Source: Bacteroidota bacterium
GTDB lineage: Bacteria > Bacteroidota > Ignavibacteria > OLB7
Assembly: GCA_018266795.1 (NCBI GenBank)
Contig: JAFDZV010000004.1
Location: forward strand, 133,273-197,272
DNA: 64,000 nucleotides
Direction of reading: 5' to 3'
Below are positions 1 through 8,924 of this stretch, piece by piece (within the stretch, counting starts at the first letter, position 1; the number at the start of each line of letters is the position of its first letter). The notes beneath the pieces were generated by a model, which was not told the origin of the DNA, made no database searches, and saw only the letters and a list, made by a program, of their open reading frames with translations. Both the position numbers and the translations under genes were made by a program.

Positions 1-110
1 CGCAGGTTATACGCATGTGCGTGGAGCGCATCTGCGTACACATTGCCACTGCCTTCGAGGCCGAATGCCGGCCCATGAAAATTGCAATCATACATCATCA
101 AGGAGGGAAT

Positions 111-650
111 ATGTCCATTTCCGATCTCACACTCATCGTTGGCTTCTTCGCGGCGCTCAGTGCGGCGTCGCAGGGAATCGTGAACGCCATCAAGACACTG
201 TTGGATAAGCTGCTGAAACTGCCTCCCGCGCCCAATGTGCCCCCCGACAAGGTGTTCGACGGGAAGGAGATGGCACGGCAACTGATCCTTCATGTGATCG
301 GCTTCGCCGCCGCCTGGTTCTCAGCGGCGTGGTTCGCGTATTGCGACAAGACTGTCGACAACTGCAGTATGATGAATGGGGCGGGTACTCATGCAAATCA
401 TTTCGACATGTTCGGTGTAATACACCTCCAGCCCGCCACCGGAACCCCATTCGAGATATCGGTTATTGTAGCAGGATTGCTCTGTGGCCTCGGCGGCAGT
501 TTCTGGGGGGCGGCGCTGACATATGCGACCGCCCTGACCGGAGTAAAGACGGAGCAGACCCGTGCGATGCGGCAGGCCCGGCTGAGCAGCATGCCGACTA
601 TTGTCGGAAAGGAAGTTGTCGGAGAACAACCAGACCATCAGGAGAAGTAA
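111..650 (+). CDS. Three-segment membrane protein, unknown function
   Basis: Predicted 179-residue inner-membrane protein. Hydrophobic segments lie near residues 5-25, 62-80 and 120-150. The last has a Gly-rich stretch (GLLCGLGGSFW) like the final membrane segment of small phage- or peptidase-associated membrane proteins. A basic, soluble tail follows. I start at 111 rather than at upstream in-frame codons because AAGGAGGG lies 4-11 nt before this ATG. The stop is 2 nt before the next gene, so the two are probably co-transcribed. I do not recognise the family; a holin-like or scaffold role would be speculation. Confidence 0.75.
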   Translation: MSISDLTLIVGFFAALSAASQGIVNAIKTLLDKLLKLPPAPNVPPDKVFDGKEMARQLILHVIGFAAAWFSAAWFAYCDKTVDNCSMMNGAGTHANHFDMFGVIHLQPATGTPFEISVIVAGLLCGLGGSFWGAALTYATALTGVKTEQTRAMRQARLSSMPTIVGKEVVGEQPDHQEK

Positions 651-652
651 TC

Positions 653-1990
653 ATGAATCGATTGAAGACCACTGGCACCCTGCACCGGATGCTGCTTGCC
701 GTGCTGTTGGGCGCGATGGCGCTGAGCGCAACCGTGGCCCGTGCGCAGCCGCAGGCCAAGGTGCGGATCTATCACGGTGCCGGTGGCGCATCGCAGATCA
801 TTACGTACGATACCGGCGATGGCCCGCATCAAACCACGCTGGATCGTCTTATGCTCATCCTGGAGCCCGGAACGGAAGTGGAGGTGGTGATTGAAAACGC
901 GAACACTCCCTTCTACGACTATGCCAACGATATCAGCGAGAAGCCGGCTCCTGCGGCGCCGGACCTCGGCGGGCTGCTGGGCGTGTTGAAGGGGTTGCCG
1001 GGGCTGCCGGTTGTACCGAGCAGCAGCGCTGATACGGTCCATAAGAAAAAAGGAGGTGCATTGTTGTCGGAAGGAACGCCGTTTCCCGCCTATCTCCACG
1101 CCATCGACACGCTCAGGCAGTCGTTGAACGAAGCGCGGGAGATCGTGGAGCATTCGGACGTGCCGGAGCCGCTCGGTGATGTCGGGAATGCGAACGGCGG
1201 CCTGCGAGGCGCGCAGAAGGCGCTGCGCGGGCTTCCTTCCGGCCCGTATCAATTCAACAGCGACAATCTCAAGGAGGAGATGCAGAAGGCGTACGATGCT
1301 GCAAAGGCCGGTCAGCAGGATGTGTTGATGGAGGCACTGCGTGCATACGTAGGCACGCTGCTCGCTGCGCGTGATGCCATCCGGCAGAACGTTCTTCAAG
1401 CAGCGCCAACGGTGACGTTGAAGCTCACTGTGCCGGCCAACGGCGTGGATGTGAAGGTGACGGCGAAGGCAAAGGATACGAACACCGCACGTGCTCGTGA
1501 TGCAGGCAAACTAGTTGCGCTCGATATCCAGACCCGGCAGACCCGGCCGCCGTTCGACATGCAGCCCGTAGCGTTCCTCCTCTACCGGCCCGATATCGTT
1601 CGCTTCGTTGAGAAGAACGGCGTGGTGGCGCGCGATACCGTGGGGGATCTCTCGGCCGGTGCCGCCGGCGTGCTGCGCTACAACTTCACCTCGTGGGGTC
1701 GCAGGGGCGAATGGTATTGCAGTGCGATGCTGGGTGCCGGCGTGGATCCGAACGGCGGCACCCAGCCGGTGAACCTGTTCGGTGGGTTGATGCTGAGCAA
1801 CGGAACCTTCAGCATCGGGCTGGCCGGCGGCTGGGCCTGGATCCCCACCGGACTCGAGGCGCCGGCAGTTGAAGGTGCGGCGCTTCCAAGTGGGAGCAAG
1901 CCCCTGGAGGATCTGGTGCAGACTCGCCCGCGCGGCTGTCTCTACCTCACCTTCAGCCTTCCGGGGTTGAATATTCCACTTCCCTTCTGA
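653..1990 (+). CDS. Exported protein of unknown function
   Basis: 445 residues. A basic N-terminus and a hydrophobic run end in an ALSATVARAQ-type cleavage region near residue 30, so it is probably exported by Sec. The mature part has a Gly/Pro/Ala-rich linker (about residues 100-140), a predicted helical middle (about 150-260) and a C-terminal part with alternating hydrophobic pattern that could be beta-rich (about 270-445). The ATG follows GGAGAAGTAATC and sits 2 nt after the upstream stop, so it is likely in one operon with the small membrane protein. No recognisable catalytic motif. Confidence 0.8.
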   Translation: MNRLKTTGTLHRMLLAVLLGAMALSATVARAQPQAKVRIYHGAGGASQIITYDTGDGPHQTTLDRLMLILEPGTEVEVVIENANTPFYDYANDISEKPAPAAPDLGGLLGVLKGLPGLPVVPSSSADTVHKKKGGALLSEGTPFPAYLHAIDTLRQSLNEAREIVEHSDVPEPLGDVGNANGGLRGAQKALRGLPSGPYQFNSDNLKEEMQKAYDAAKAGQQDVLMEALRAYVGTLLAARDAIRQNVLQAAPTVTLKLTVPANGVDVKVTAKAKDTNTARARDAGKLVALDIQTRQTRPPFDMQPVAFLLYRPDIVRFVEKNGVVARDTVGDLSAGAAGVLRYNFTSWGRRGEWYCSAMLGAGVDPNGGTQPVNLFGGLMLSNGTFSIGLAGGWAWIPTGLEAPAVEGAALPSGSKPLEDLVQTRPRGCLYLTFSLPGLNIPLPF

Positions 1991-2217
1991 TTCCGGCGGC
2001 ATGCTCCGGCCTGCACGTACCGTCGTGGGGCCGAGCGTTCGGAATCACGGAAAATCATTTTCCATCACATAACCAGGAAGTTCCCCGACAGCCAGCCGGC
2101 AACTCGCCGCCTGTTCCTCCTTCCGGCATTGGCCGGGAAGCAGGCCGTGGCGTGCCATGCCCGCACCGCAGCGATGCCGCTGTTTGCCGGGAGCTTCATT
2201 ACTACACGGAGGACATC

Positions 2218-2979
2218 ATGGCAAAGGCAACAGGTATTCATACGCACAGATTCATGAAGCTGGGGAAGGCACCTGCCAGAACCGACGTACGAAATCTCCG
2301 CCTTGCGACGCTGTTGAGGGCGGTTCCGCTGCTTCCCGACAGGTATGATTTCGATCAGACGCATCCCGAGGTTCCCCTTCCGATGTTTGCGAACGACGTG
2401 GTCGGTGATTGTGTAATCGCCGGCAGAGCGCACCAGACGCTTCGGTTCGAGGAGATCGAGCAGGGAAAGATTGTGCCGATCACCGACGAGGATGTGCGGA
2501 GCGAATATTTCGCGGAAACGGGAGGGGCCGATGACGGTCTCGTTGTTCTGGATTCGCTCAAGCTCTGGCGTTCTGCGGGATGGCTGGCAGGAGGGGAGCG
2601 ATTTTTCATCAAGGCGTTTGCCGAGATGGACCCGCGCAATCACAACGAGGTGCGGCAGGCAGTCTTTGCCGACGTGGGAATCGGCATCGGACTTCGGCTT
2701 CCGCTATCGGCATTTACGCAGCGGCAGGCCGGGCAACCGTGGGACGTAACGGAAGGGCCAGACAGTGTTCCAGGGTCGTGGGGCGGGCACTATGTATACG
2801 TTTCCGGCTACACACCGGCCGGTCCTGTGTGTGTGACGTGGGCGACCAAGCAACAAATGACGTGGGCGTGGCTTGATGCCTACTGCGACGAAGCCTACGC
2901 GATATTCGATGCGCGGGACAGCTTCAAGCGAACGCTGATAGACAAGGCCCGCATCGATGCATTTCTCGCAGCACTGTGA
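2218..2979 (+). CDS. Papain-like-fold protein, putative cysteine peptidase or amidase
   Basis: 253 residues, no signal peptide. The layout resembles a papain-like (C1/C39-type) core: NDVVGDC puts a candidate nucleophile Cys at residue 65 in front of a helix, and SWGGHYV puts a candidate catalytic His at residue 191, followed by VTWATKQQMTW. Similar uncharacterised bacterial proteins with GDC...GGH...TW signatures are common (recalled, not searched). ATG 2218 follows CGGAGGA at 2207-2213. It lies 227 nt after the exported protein and may belong to the same functional set. The peptidase role is inferred from motif order only; the substrate is unknown. Confidence 0.7.
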   Translation: MAKATGIHTHRFMKLGKAPARTDVRNLRLATLLRAVPLLPDRYDFDQTHPEVPLPMFANDVVGDCVIAGRAHQTLRFEEIEQGKIVPITDEDVRSEYFAETGGADDGLVVLDSLKLWRSAGWLAGGERFFIKAFAEMDPRNHNEVRQAVFADVGIGIGLRLPLSAFTQRQAGQPWDVTEGPDSVPGSWGGHYVYVSGYTPAGPVCVTWATKQQMTWAWLDAYCDEAYAIFDARDSFKRTLIDKARIDAFLAAL

Positions 2980-3535
2980 TGCACGGTCACATGCATGTGC
3001 GATCGATGCATACGGATATGCCGGACGGTAAATGACATACAACATGGAGACATTGGCTTTCGCGGACGTGCCGATGTCTCCATGTTGGTTCTCGCCCGCA
3101 CTGCTCCAGATGCGATGCAGTTGCACAATTCATTGAAGCGTTCCCTTCTCGCCATCACCTTCATCACCATCCAGTCCCTTCCGACACGCCGACGATTGGT
3201 CGCAGTGAGATGTTGTGAGATGTAAGGGCAACGGAGCAGCGGCTATGAGCCGTAACGTTGTGCCAGGCGCATTCTTCATGTTACCAATTCTTAACGCAAC
3301 CGGTTCCGTTCGGTCGCGGTATCGTCGTGGCGTGGCGGCTGCGTTCCGGCGTCGCGTATATCGCAATGCGACATGCCGGCGCGTTGCCGCACGAACGTCG
3401 TACCCGGTGGCACGCTGTTCCGGATGCGCAATCCGGGCCGCGCACGTTGGGCGGCGTGATCCGGGCCGCATCGGGAACGGGCAGGAACCGGCTTCCGGCT
3501 CTGACGGATCGGATCGCACACCAAAGGGAGACCCC
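2980..3535. other. Gene-free stretch with palindromes, upstream of the TelA operon
   Basis: It holds a perfect 12-nt palindrome (2988-2999) just after the upstream stop, and a long hairpin at 3040-3087. The remainder should contain the promoter of the 3536 operon. I could not assign one with confidence. Confidence 0.6.
3040..3087 (+). terminator. 18-bp-stem hairpin after the papain-like gene
   Basis: Left arm 3040-3057 pairs with right arm 3070-3087 over 18 positions, with one T-G wobble and a 12-nt loop. No long T-run follows, so it is either a factor-independent-like terminator working by stem strength or a remnant terminal inverted repeat. It is 60 nt downstream of the 2979 stop. Confidence 0.5.
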
Positions 3536-4654
3536 GTGAACGCACGACGATTTGTTGCCCCTGCACTGGCGATAGTTCTTCTGGCAGGCGTGGCTGCTGC
3601 CGTCTGGTACTCCAACAGAGACGTGAAGTCCGGACGCGCGGCGGCGGACAGCACTGCCCGGGCAGGGGGCGGTACTGTTCACGGGCTGATCGGCTCCGAG
3701 AAGGAGGCGTTCTTCTCCGACCCTCGGGTTCGGAAGGCGCTCGGCGCACACGGACTTACCGCCGTCGTAGAGAAGGCCGGGTCCCGCACAATCGCCAACA
3801 GCTACGATCCCAAGCTCTACGACTTCGGCTTTCCCTCCGGTGCTCCTGCCGCCGCCGAGCTGCGCGCGCGCTCCAAGGCGCGCAACGTCTACACGCCGTT
3901 CTACACCCCCATCGTCCTGGCAAGCTGGCGTCCGATCGCGGAGATCCTTGTGGCGAACGGCATTGCGGTGAAGCAGGATGACTTCTACTACGTGGTGGAC
4001 ATGGCGCGCCTGATCACGATGATCAAGGATGGGACGCGCTGGAAGGATCTGAAGGGGAGCGCTGCGTTCCAGACCGGGAAGGCCGTGCTTGTGAACTCCA
4101 CCGACGTGCGCACCTCGAACAGCGCCGCGATGTACCTCTCGCTCGCCAGCTACGTGGCCAACGACCAGCAGGTTGTCGGCAGCCAGGCGGAGGTGGACAA
4201 GGTGATGCCGATCGTTGCGCCGCTTTTTCTGCGGCAGGGATTTCAGGAGACATCGTCCGCTGGCCCGTTCGAGGATTATCTGGCGCTTGGCATGGGGAAG
4301 GCGCCGCTGCTGGTTGCGTACGAGTCGCAGATGGTGGAGTTCTGGCTGAAGCATCCTGACCGCATCTCGAGCGATATGGTGCTTCTGTATCCCAGGCCGA
4401 CGGTCTACTCCAAGCATGTGATCGTTCCGTACACGCCGGCCGGCGAGCTGCTTGGAGCGGCGATGGAGAGCGACACGGCGCTCATCGCGCTGGCGCACGA
4501 TTACGGCTTCCGCACCGGCGGCGACGTGAAGGGCCCGGAGATCTGGGCGCGCAAGGGGATCAAGGTCCCGGTGGTGCTGCAGGATGTAGTGGATCCGCCG
4601 AGCTACGAATGGCTCGAGCGCATGATCAAGGAGATCGAATCGCGATTCAACTGA
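3536..4654 (+). CDS. Membrane-anchored extracellular solute-binding-like protein
   Basis: 372 residues. An uncleaved-looking N-terminal anchor (about residues 8-24, PALAIVLLAGVAAAVW) precedes a periplasmic-binding-protein-like domain: repeated alternation of hydrophobic strands and helices, and phrases such as KAVLVNSTDVRTSNSAAMYL and PLLVAYESQMVEFW typical of type 2 binding proteins. Start is GTG 3536, preceded by AAGGGAG at 3523-3530. It is first of four genes, 10 nt before telA-family. The family usually captures a ligand for an ABC importer, but no permease or ATPase is nearby, so it more likely feeds or senses for the TelA/VWA assembly (inference). Confidence 0.8.
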   Translation: MNARRFVAPALAIVLLAGVAAAVWYSNRDVKSGRAAADSTARAGGGTVHGLIGSEKEAFFSDPRVRKALGAHGLTAVVEKAGSRTIANSYDPKLYDFGFPSGAPAAAELRARSKARNVYTPFYTPIVLASWRPIAEILVANGIAVKQDDFYYVVDMARLITMIKDGTRWKDLKGSAAFQTGKAVLVNSTDVRTSNSAAMYLSLASYVANDQQVVGSQAEVDKVMPIVAPLFLRQGFQETSSAGPFEDYLALGMGKAPLLVAYESQMVEFWLKHPDRISSDMVLLYPRPTVYSKHVIVPYTPAGELLGAAMESDTALIALAHDYGFRTGGDVKGPEIWARKGIKVPVVLQDVVDPPSYEWLERMIKEIESRFN

Positions 4655-4664
4655 AGGAGACACA

Positions 4665-5891
4665 ATGAGCAATCCCGAGACCAGTGGAACGGAGCTTCCC
4701 CCACCCGGCGCATTTGCGCTGGAGCCGCCCGCGCCGGTGCAGCCGGTTCCGGTGGAAACGGCTGCCGGACGCATCCGGCTCGATCCGAAGGAGGTGGCCG
4801 CGCTCGACGACCAGGTGAAGCGCTTCGTGCAGGATATCACCACGGCCGATACGCACGACGAGAAGTTCCAGGAGGCGCTGGACCGCATCCACACGATGGG
4901 GAACAAGGAGATCGAGGCCTCGGCCGGCATGTCCAACCGCATGCTGGACCGTCCGGTGAAGGCGATGGAGCACGGGCTCTTCAGCAAGAGCTCCGATGTA
5001 GGCGGCAGCCTTATCGAACTGCGGCGTACCATCGAGGATCTCGATCCGTCGAAGCAGGGGGATCTCTTCTCGCCGCGGAAGCTGCTCGGGCTGATTCCGT
5101 TCGGCAACAAGATCCTGGATTACTTCGACCGCTACCGCTCCGCGCAGACACATATCAACGCCATCATCGAGTCGCTGAAGCGCGGCAAGGATGAGTTGAT
5201 CCGCGACAATGCCGCGATCGAGCAGGAGAAGATCAACCTCTGGACGTTGATGGAGCGGCTGGAGAAGTACACGCACATCGCCCGCGAACTGGATGCAGAG
5301 CTCGATGCGAAGGCGAAGGAGTTCGATGCGGCAGACCCCGAGAAGGCGCGCATCGTTCGGGAGGAGATGCTGTTCTACACGCGGCAGAAGGTGACCGATC
5401 TGCTGACGCAGATGAGTGTGAACGTACAGGGGTATCTGGCGCTGGATCTGATACGGCGCAACAATCTGGAGTTGATCAAGGGAGTGGACCGGGCAACCAC
5501 CACCACGATCGCCGCGCTGCGAACGGCGGTGATGGTTGCGCAGGCGCTCACCAACGAGAAGCTGGTGCTGGATCAGATCACCGCGCTCAGCACAACCACG
5601 GGCAATCTGATCGAGGCCACCAGCGAGATGCTGCGCACGCAGACGGCGGAGATCCACCAGCAGGCGGCTTCCAGCACGATCGAGATCGACAAGCTTCGCC
5701 GTGCGTTCGACAACATTTATCAGACCATGGATGCGATCGCGGACTTCAAGACGAAGGCGCTCGATTCGATGCAGGCAACGGTGAACATGCTGTCGCAGGA
5801 GGTGGAGAAATCCAAGGCGTATCTGGACCGGGCGCGTGGCTCGGAATCGGTTGAAGCGCCAGCTGCCGGTACCGGCGAGGTGACGCTGTGA
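4665..5891 (+). CDS. TelA/KlaA-family toxic-anion resistance protein
   Basis: 408 residues, almost entirely helical, matching the TelA family in length and pattern. A Pro-rich N-terminus leads into long helical heptads, with typical blocks LIPFGNKILDYFDRY (about residue 147), INLWTLMERLEKY and NNLELIKGVDRATTTTIAALRTAV. No signal peptide or membrane segment, so it should be cytoplasmic or peripheral. The family is linked to tellurite and other toxic-anion or cell-envelope stress phenotypes, with no known enzymatic activity. GAAGGAGA at 4653-4660 supports ATG 4665. The next gene starts inside its stop (GTGA overlap), implying translational coupling. Confidence 0.92.
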   Translation: MSNPETSGTELPPPGAFALEPPAPVQPVPVETAAGRIRLDPKEVAALDDQVKRFVQDITTADTHDEKFQEALDRIHTMGNKEIEASAGMSNRMLDRPVKAMEHGLFSKSSDVGGSLIELRRTIEDLDPSKQGDLFSPRKLLGLIPFGNKILDYFDRYRSAQTHINAIIESLKRGKDELIRDNAAIEQEKINLWTLMERLEKYTHIARELDAELDAKAKEFDAADPEKARIVREEMLFYTRQKVTDLLTQMSVNVQGYLALDLIRRNNLELIKGVDRATTTTIAALRTAVMVAQALTNEKLVLDQITALSTTTGNLIEATSEMLRTQTAEIHQQAASSTIEIDKLRRAFDNIYQTMDAIADFKTKALDSMQATVNMLSQEVEKSKAYLDRARGSESVEAPAAGTGEVTL

Positions 5892-7534
5892 ACCGCGCGC
5901 CCGGGCATCGGGGCGGGGCGGCTCTGCGCGGAGGCTTCATTGCGCGGGCCGCATGCACACTCCTGCTCGGCGTGCTCGTGGTTGCTGCTGCCGGATGCGG
6001 ACGCGCCGCGAAGGGGCCCGGGGGAGCAGGTGCTTCCGGCGACGGTGCTTCCGGCGACGGCGGCGCTGACACCTTCAGGATCCTTGCGGGCTCCGAGTTG
6101 CGCGACCTTGCGCCGGCGATTCAGGCCGCCGCCGCTCAGGCGCATGTGAACGTTGCGTTCAGTTATGCCGGCACGCTCGATATCGTTGAGCGGATCAACG
6201 ATGGCGAGCACTTCGATGCCATCCTTCCGCCGAACGGTGCGTATCCGGTTCTGGCGCTGGCGAAGAAGCCGCTGGCTCGCGAGAAGCTGTTCTACTCGCG
6301 GGTGGCTCTGGGAGTGAAGGCCACGAAGGCGGCGGAGCTTGGCTGGGATGCGAATCCGCCGACATGGGCGGAGATCGCGGCCGCTGCCCGTGCCGGCCGC
6401 TTCCGATACGCAATGACCAACCCTACCAGCTCCAACACCGGAATGAGTGCGCTCTTCGCGGTGGCCTCGGCGGCCGCGAAGAAGACGGAGGATCTTGCCG
6501 TACAGGATGTAGATCCGCACGTGATCACCGACTTCCTTGCCGGCCAGAAACTCACGGCAGGCAGCTCCGGCTGGCTGGCCGATGCGTATCTGAAGGATCC
6601 GTCGGTTGTGGACGGCATCGTGAACTACGAGGCGGTGATTCTGCGGCTGAACGACAAGCTGCCGCAGAGCGAGCGATTGAACCTCATCTACCCGCGCGAC
6701 GGCGTCATCTCTGCGGACTATCCGCTGATGTTGCTGGAGAGCGGGCGGCGCGATGAATACAACCGTCTTGTTGTTGCGCTGAAGGGAACGGAGTTCCAGC
6801 GCAGCGCACTCGGCCCGGCATATCTGCGGCCGTCGAACCCCGATGCCGGTCTGGTGCCGGCGCTTCCGTCGGGAGCGGTTGCCGAGCTTGCGTTCCCGAA
6901 TCGCCTGGAGGTGATCGATGCCGTGCTGACATCGTATCAGAGCAACTGGCGGCGCCCCTCGACGTCGATATTCGTGCTGGATGTGAGCGGCTCGATGGCC
7001 GGCGAACGGCTGGATGGTGTCCGCAAGGCGCTCAGAGTGCTGGCCGGCGCCGATACCTCCAGCGCAACGGCGCGATATGCCCGCTTTCAGAATCGTGAGC
7101 GTGTGGTGCTGATCACCTTCTCCAACGATGTCTCCGAGCCCACCACCGTGGATGTTGCTGCGGGTGATATCCCGCAGGCCCATGCTCGCATACGCGATTT
7201 TGCCGATGCGCTCAGGGCGAAGAACGGAACGGCGATCTACTCGGCGCTTAGCGCCGCCAACGACCTCGCTCTGCGCGAAGCTGCGGCGGACACCGGCCGC
7301 TTTGTGAGCATCGTTCTGCTGACCGACGGTGAAAGCAACACGGGGATTTCCTTCGGCGACTATGCGAGTGCCGTGAGCGCCTCCCCGCAGCACGTGCGGG
7401 TGTTTCCGATTCTCTTCGGTGAGTCCAGTGTGGACCAGATGCAGGCCGTGGCCGATCTGACAGGCGGGCGGGTGTTCGATGCGCGTACCACGTCGCTTGC
7501 GGTGGTGTTCAAGGAAATACGGGGATACCAGTGA
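5888..7534 (+). CDS. Lipoprotein with substrate-binding and VWA domains
   Basis: 548 residues. A lipobox with Cys 37 (VVAAAGC) predicts a lipid-anchored protein. Residues ~60-340 resemble an SBP_bac_11-type substrate-binding domain. Residues ~358-545 form a von Willebrand A domain with a MIDAS: DVSGSMAG near residue 365 and LLTDGESNTG near 480. VWA domains bind metal and protein partners; here one could report ligand occupancy to TelA (inference). GTG 5888 overlaps the telA-family stop by 4 nt, and its own stop overlaps the next GTG by 4 nt. Similar proteins are usually named substrate-binding and VWA domain-containing protein. Confidence 0.88.
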   Translation: MNRAPGHRGGAALRGGFIARAACTLLLGVLVVAAAGCGRAAKGPGGAGASGDGASGDGGADTFRILAGSELRDLAPAIQAAAAQAHVNVAFSYAGTLDIVERINDGEHFDAILPPNGAYPVLALAKKPLAREKLFYSRVALGVKATKAAELGWDANPPTWAEIAAAARAGRFRYAMTNPTSSNTGMSALFAVASAAAKKTEDLAVQDVDPHVITDFLAGQKLTAGSSGWLADAYLKDPSVVDGIVNYEAVILRLNDKLPQSERLNLIYPRDGVISADYPLMLLESGRRDEYNRLVVALKGTEFQRSALGPAYLRPSNPDAGLVPALPSGAVAELAFPNRLEVIDAVLTSYQSNWRRPSTSIFVLDVSGSMAGERLDGVRKALRVLAGADTSSATARYARFQNRERVVLITFSNDVSEPTTVDVAAGDIPQAHARIRDFADALRAKNGTAIYSALSAANDLALREAAADTGRFVSIVLLTDGESNTGISFGDYASAVSASPQHVRVFPILFGESSVDQMQAVADLTGGRVFDARTTSLAVVFKEIRGYQ

Positions 7535-8160
7535 GCGAGCGTCCACTGAATCTGCGGCTGAAGCTGTTTCTGTTCAGCAACGCGAACATGCTGGGCTGCG
7601 GCCTTGCACTGCTGGGCCCTGCGCTGCTGTTCGCCGGTGTGATCCATCAGTACTGGCTTGTCATTACCGCAGCGCTGTACGGCGCCGGCTATCTTCTCGG
7701 CGGCCGTGCGCCCGAGCTGGAGCGCCGCATCGAGGAGAGTCTCACACTGGAGGAAACGATTGCCCGGCTGGATGCGATCATCGCAACGGCAAAACCGCAT
7801 CTTACCGATCCGATGGCGGCTCATCTGGCAAGCCTGCGCACCTCCATCGTGGAAGTGCTGCCACGCCTCATGGAGTCGGGAGGTGGGAATGCCGATCTCT
7901 TCACCGTCCGGGAGACCGTACTCCGATATCTTCCGGAGACGCTTGCGAACTATGCAGCCCTGCCTCCGGCTTTTCGTACGACGCAGGCGTTGAAGGACGG
8001 CAAGACCGCGCGTGACCTGATGGAGGGACAGCTGGAACTTCTGGATTCGAAGATGAAGGAGATCGTTGCCAACGTTGCTTCGAGCGACGCGCAGGCGCTG
8101 CTCGCCAACGGAAAATTCCTGGAGATGAAATTCCAGCAGCCGGATTTTCTGGCTGGGTAA
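7531..8160 (+). CDS. XpaC-like membrane protein (bromo-chloroindolyl phosphate hydrolysis family)
   Basis: 209 residues. Two adjacent membrane segments (about 12-37 and 40-57) precede a cytosolic helical domain with the family phrase LRYLPETLANYAALPP near residue 130. Members are called 5-bromo-4-chloroindolyl phosphate hydrolysis proteins from a Bacillus phenotype; true enzymatic activity is not established. They are commonly encoded beside TelA, as here. GTG 7531 overlaps the VWA gene stop (GTGA). It ends the operon, and a strong hairpin starts 27 nt after the stop. Confidence 0.85.
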   Translation: MSERPLNLRLKLFLFSNANMLGCGLALLGPALLFAGVIHQYWLVITAALYGAGYLLGGRAPELERRIEESLTLEETIARLDAIIATAKPHLTDPMAAHLASLRTSIVEVLPRLMESGGGNADLFTVRETVLRYLPETLANYAALPPAFRTTQALKDGKTARDLMEGQLELLDSKMKEIVANVASSDAQALLANGKFLEMKFQQPDFLAG

Positions 8161-8186
8161 TGGATGCAATCGCACCAATCAAACTG

Positions 8187-8220
8187 CCGCCCCTCCTCGC
8201 ATTTCTTCGAGGAGGGGCGG
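8187..8220. terminator. Bidirectional terminator between convergent genes
   Basis: A perfect 13-bp G+C-rich stem (8187-8199 with 8208-8220) with loop CATTTCTT is followed by a T-rich stretch on the plus strand (8221-8229). It lies between the 8160 stop (+) and the 8247 stop (-), so it can serve both transcripts. Confidence 0.85.
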
Positions 8221-8246
8221 TCGCTTTTCACATGGCAGGAACGTGA

Positions 8247-8924
8247 TCAGTTCAACGTAACCGTTGCACCCGCCGGGATCGTGAATGAGTCGCCGTTGCC
8301 GTTCGTGAAGTCCACATCGTTCACGAAGGTGTAGGTCTCGTTCACATTGGGATCGAACGACTGCAGGTTCGTTGTACGCATGTGGCACACCGTGGAGTTG
8401 GTGAACGTTCCGGCGATGCCGGAGATCGTTCCCGTGACGTTTGCGTAGACGTCTGCCGTGGCGGGGAAGTCCGCACCGACCTGGTTGGCTGTCACGGTTG
8501 AATTCTGAACGGTACGCGTTGCATCGAACGTGAAGCTGAAGTCGCCGTACGTTGCGTCGTTGCCGGAGACGCTGATGCTCACCGGAGTGAACGACGTGCT
8601 GGTGGGTGTGGGCGGCGGCGGATCGCCGATACCGCCGGGACCGTTGCCATTGCCGAGCCCGCCGCCATCGAGATAGGCGAAGTCATTCGGCTGCTGAACT
8701 GCGGGTGTGGGCCCCTGGCTCTCCAACGTGGCGGAGCCGGAGGCGTCGGAGGTGACGGTGGCCGTTGAACCGTCGGCGAAGCGAATGAAGATCACTCCGT
8801 GGCATACCACCACGCAGACGATGCGCCGTCCCTTCTGAACCGCGATGCCACCCTGGGCCTGTGCGCTGCTGCTTGCGATAATCGCTGCGATGAGCACGAT
8901 TGCAGCAATCAATAGCTTTTTCAT
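8247..8924 (-). CDS. Secreted protein of unknown function
   Basis: 225 residues. Classical signal peptide MKKLLIAAIVLIAAIIASSSAQAQ with cleavage after AQA. The mature part has a short basic segment (GRRIVCVVVCHGVIFIRFADG), a Gly/Asn and Pro/Thr-rich linker (about residues 75-105) and a Thr/Val/Asn-rich beta-type C-terminal domain. A GGGAG-type ribosome site lies just upstream of ATG 8924; a longer in-frame start at 9128 would add a Pro/Arg-rich extension in front of the signal peptide and is rejected. No family recognised. Confidence 0.75.
   Translation of the reverse strand: MKKLLIAAIVLIAAIIASSSAQAQGGIAVQKGRRIVCVVVCHGVIFIRFADGSTATVTSDASGSATLESQGPTPAVQQPNDFAYLDGGGLGNGNGPGGIGDPPPPTPTSTSFTPVSISVSGNDATYGDFSFTFDATRTVQNSTVTANQVGADFPATADVYANVTGTISGIAGTFTNSTVCHMRTTNLQSFDPNVNETYTFVNDVDFTNGNGDSFTIPAGATVTLN

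Noticed and set aside
10-38. Imperfect hairpin at the left edge (tacgca with tgcgta)
   Set aside because: Stem is weak and interrupted and its upstream gene is outside the window, so a terminator call cannot be supported.
3281-5110. Minus-strand 609-codon frame across the first TelA-operon genes
   Set aside because: Overlaps two genes with clear families and good ribosome sites; the frame has no family motif.
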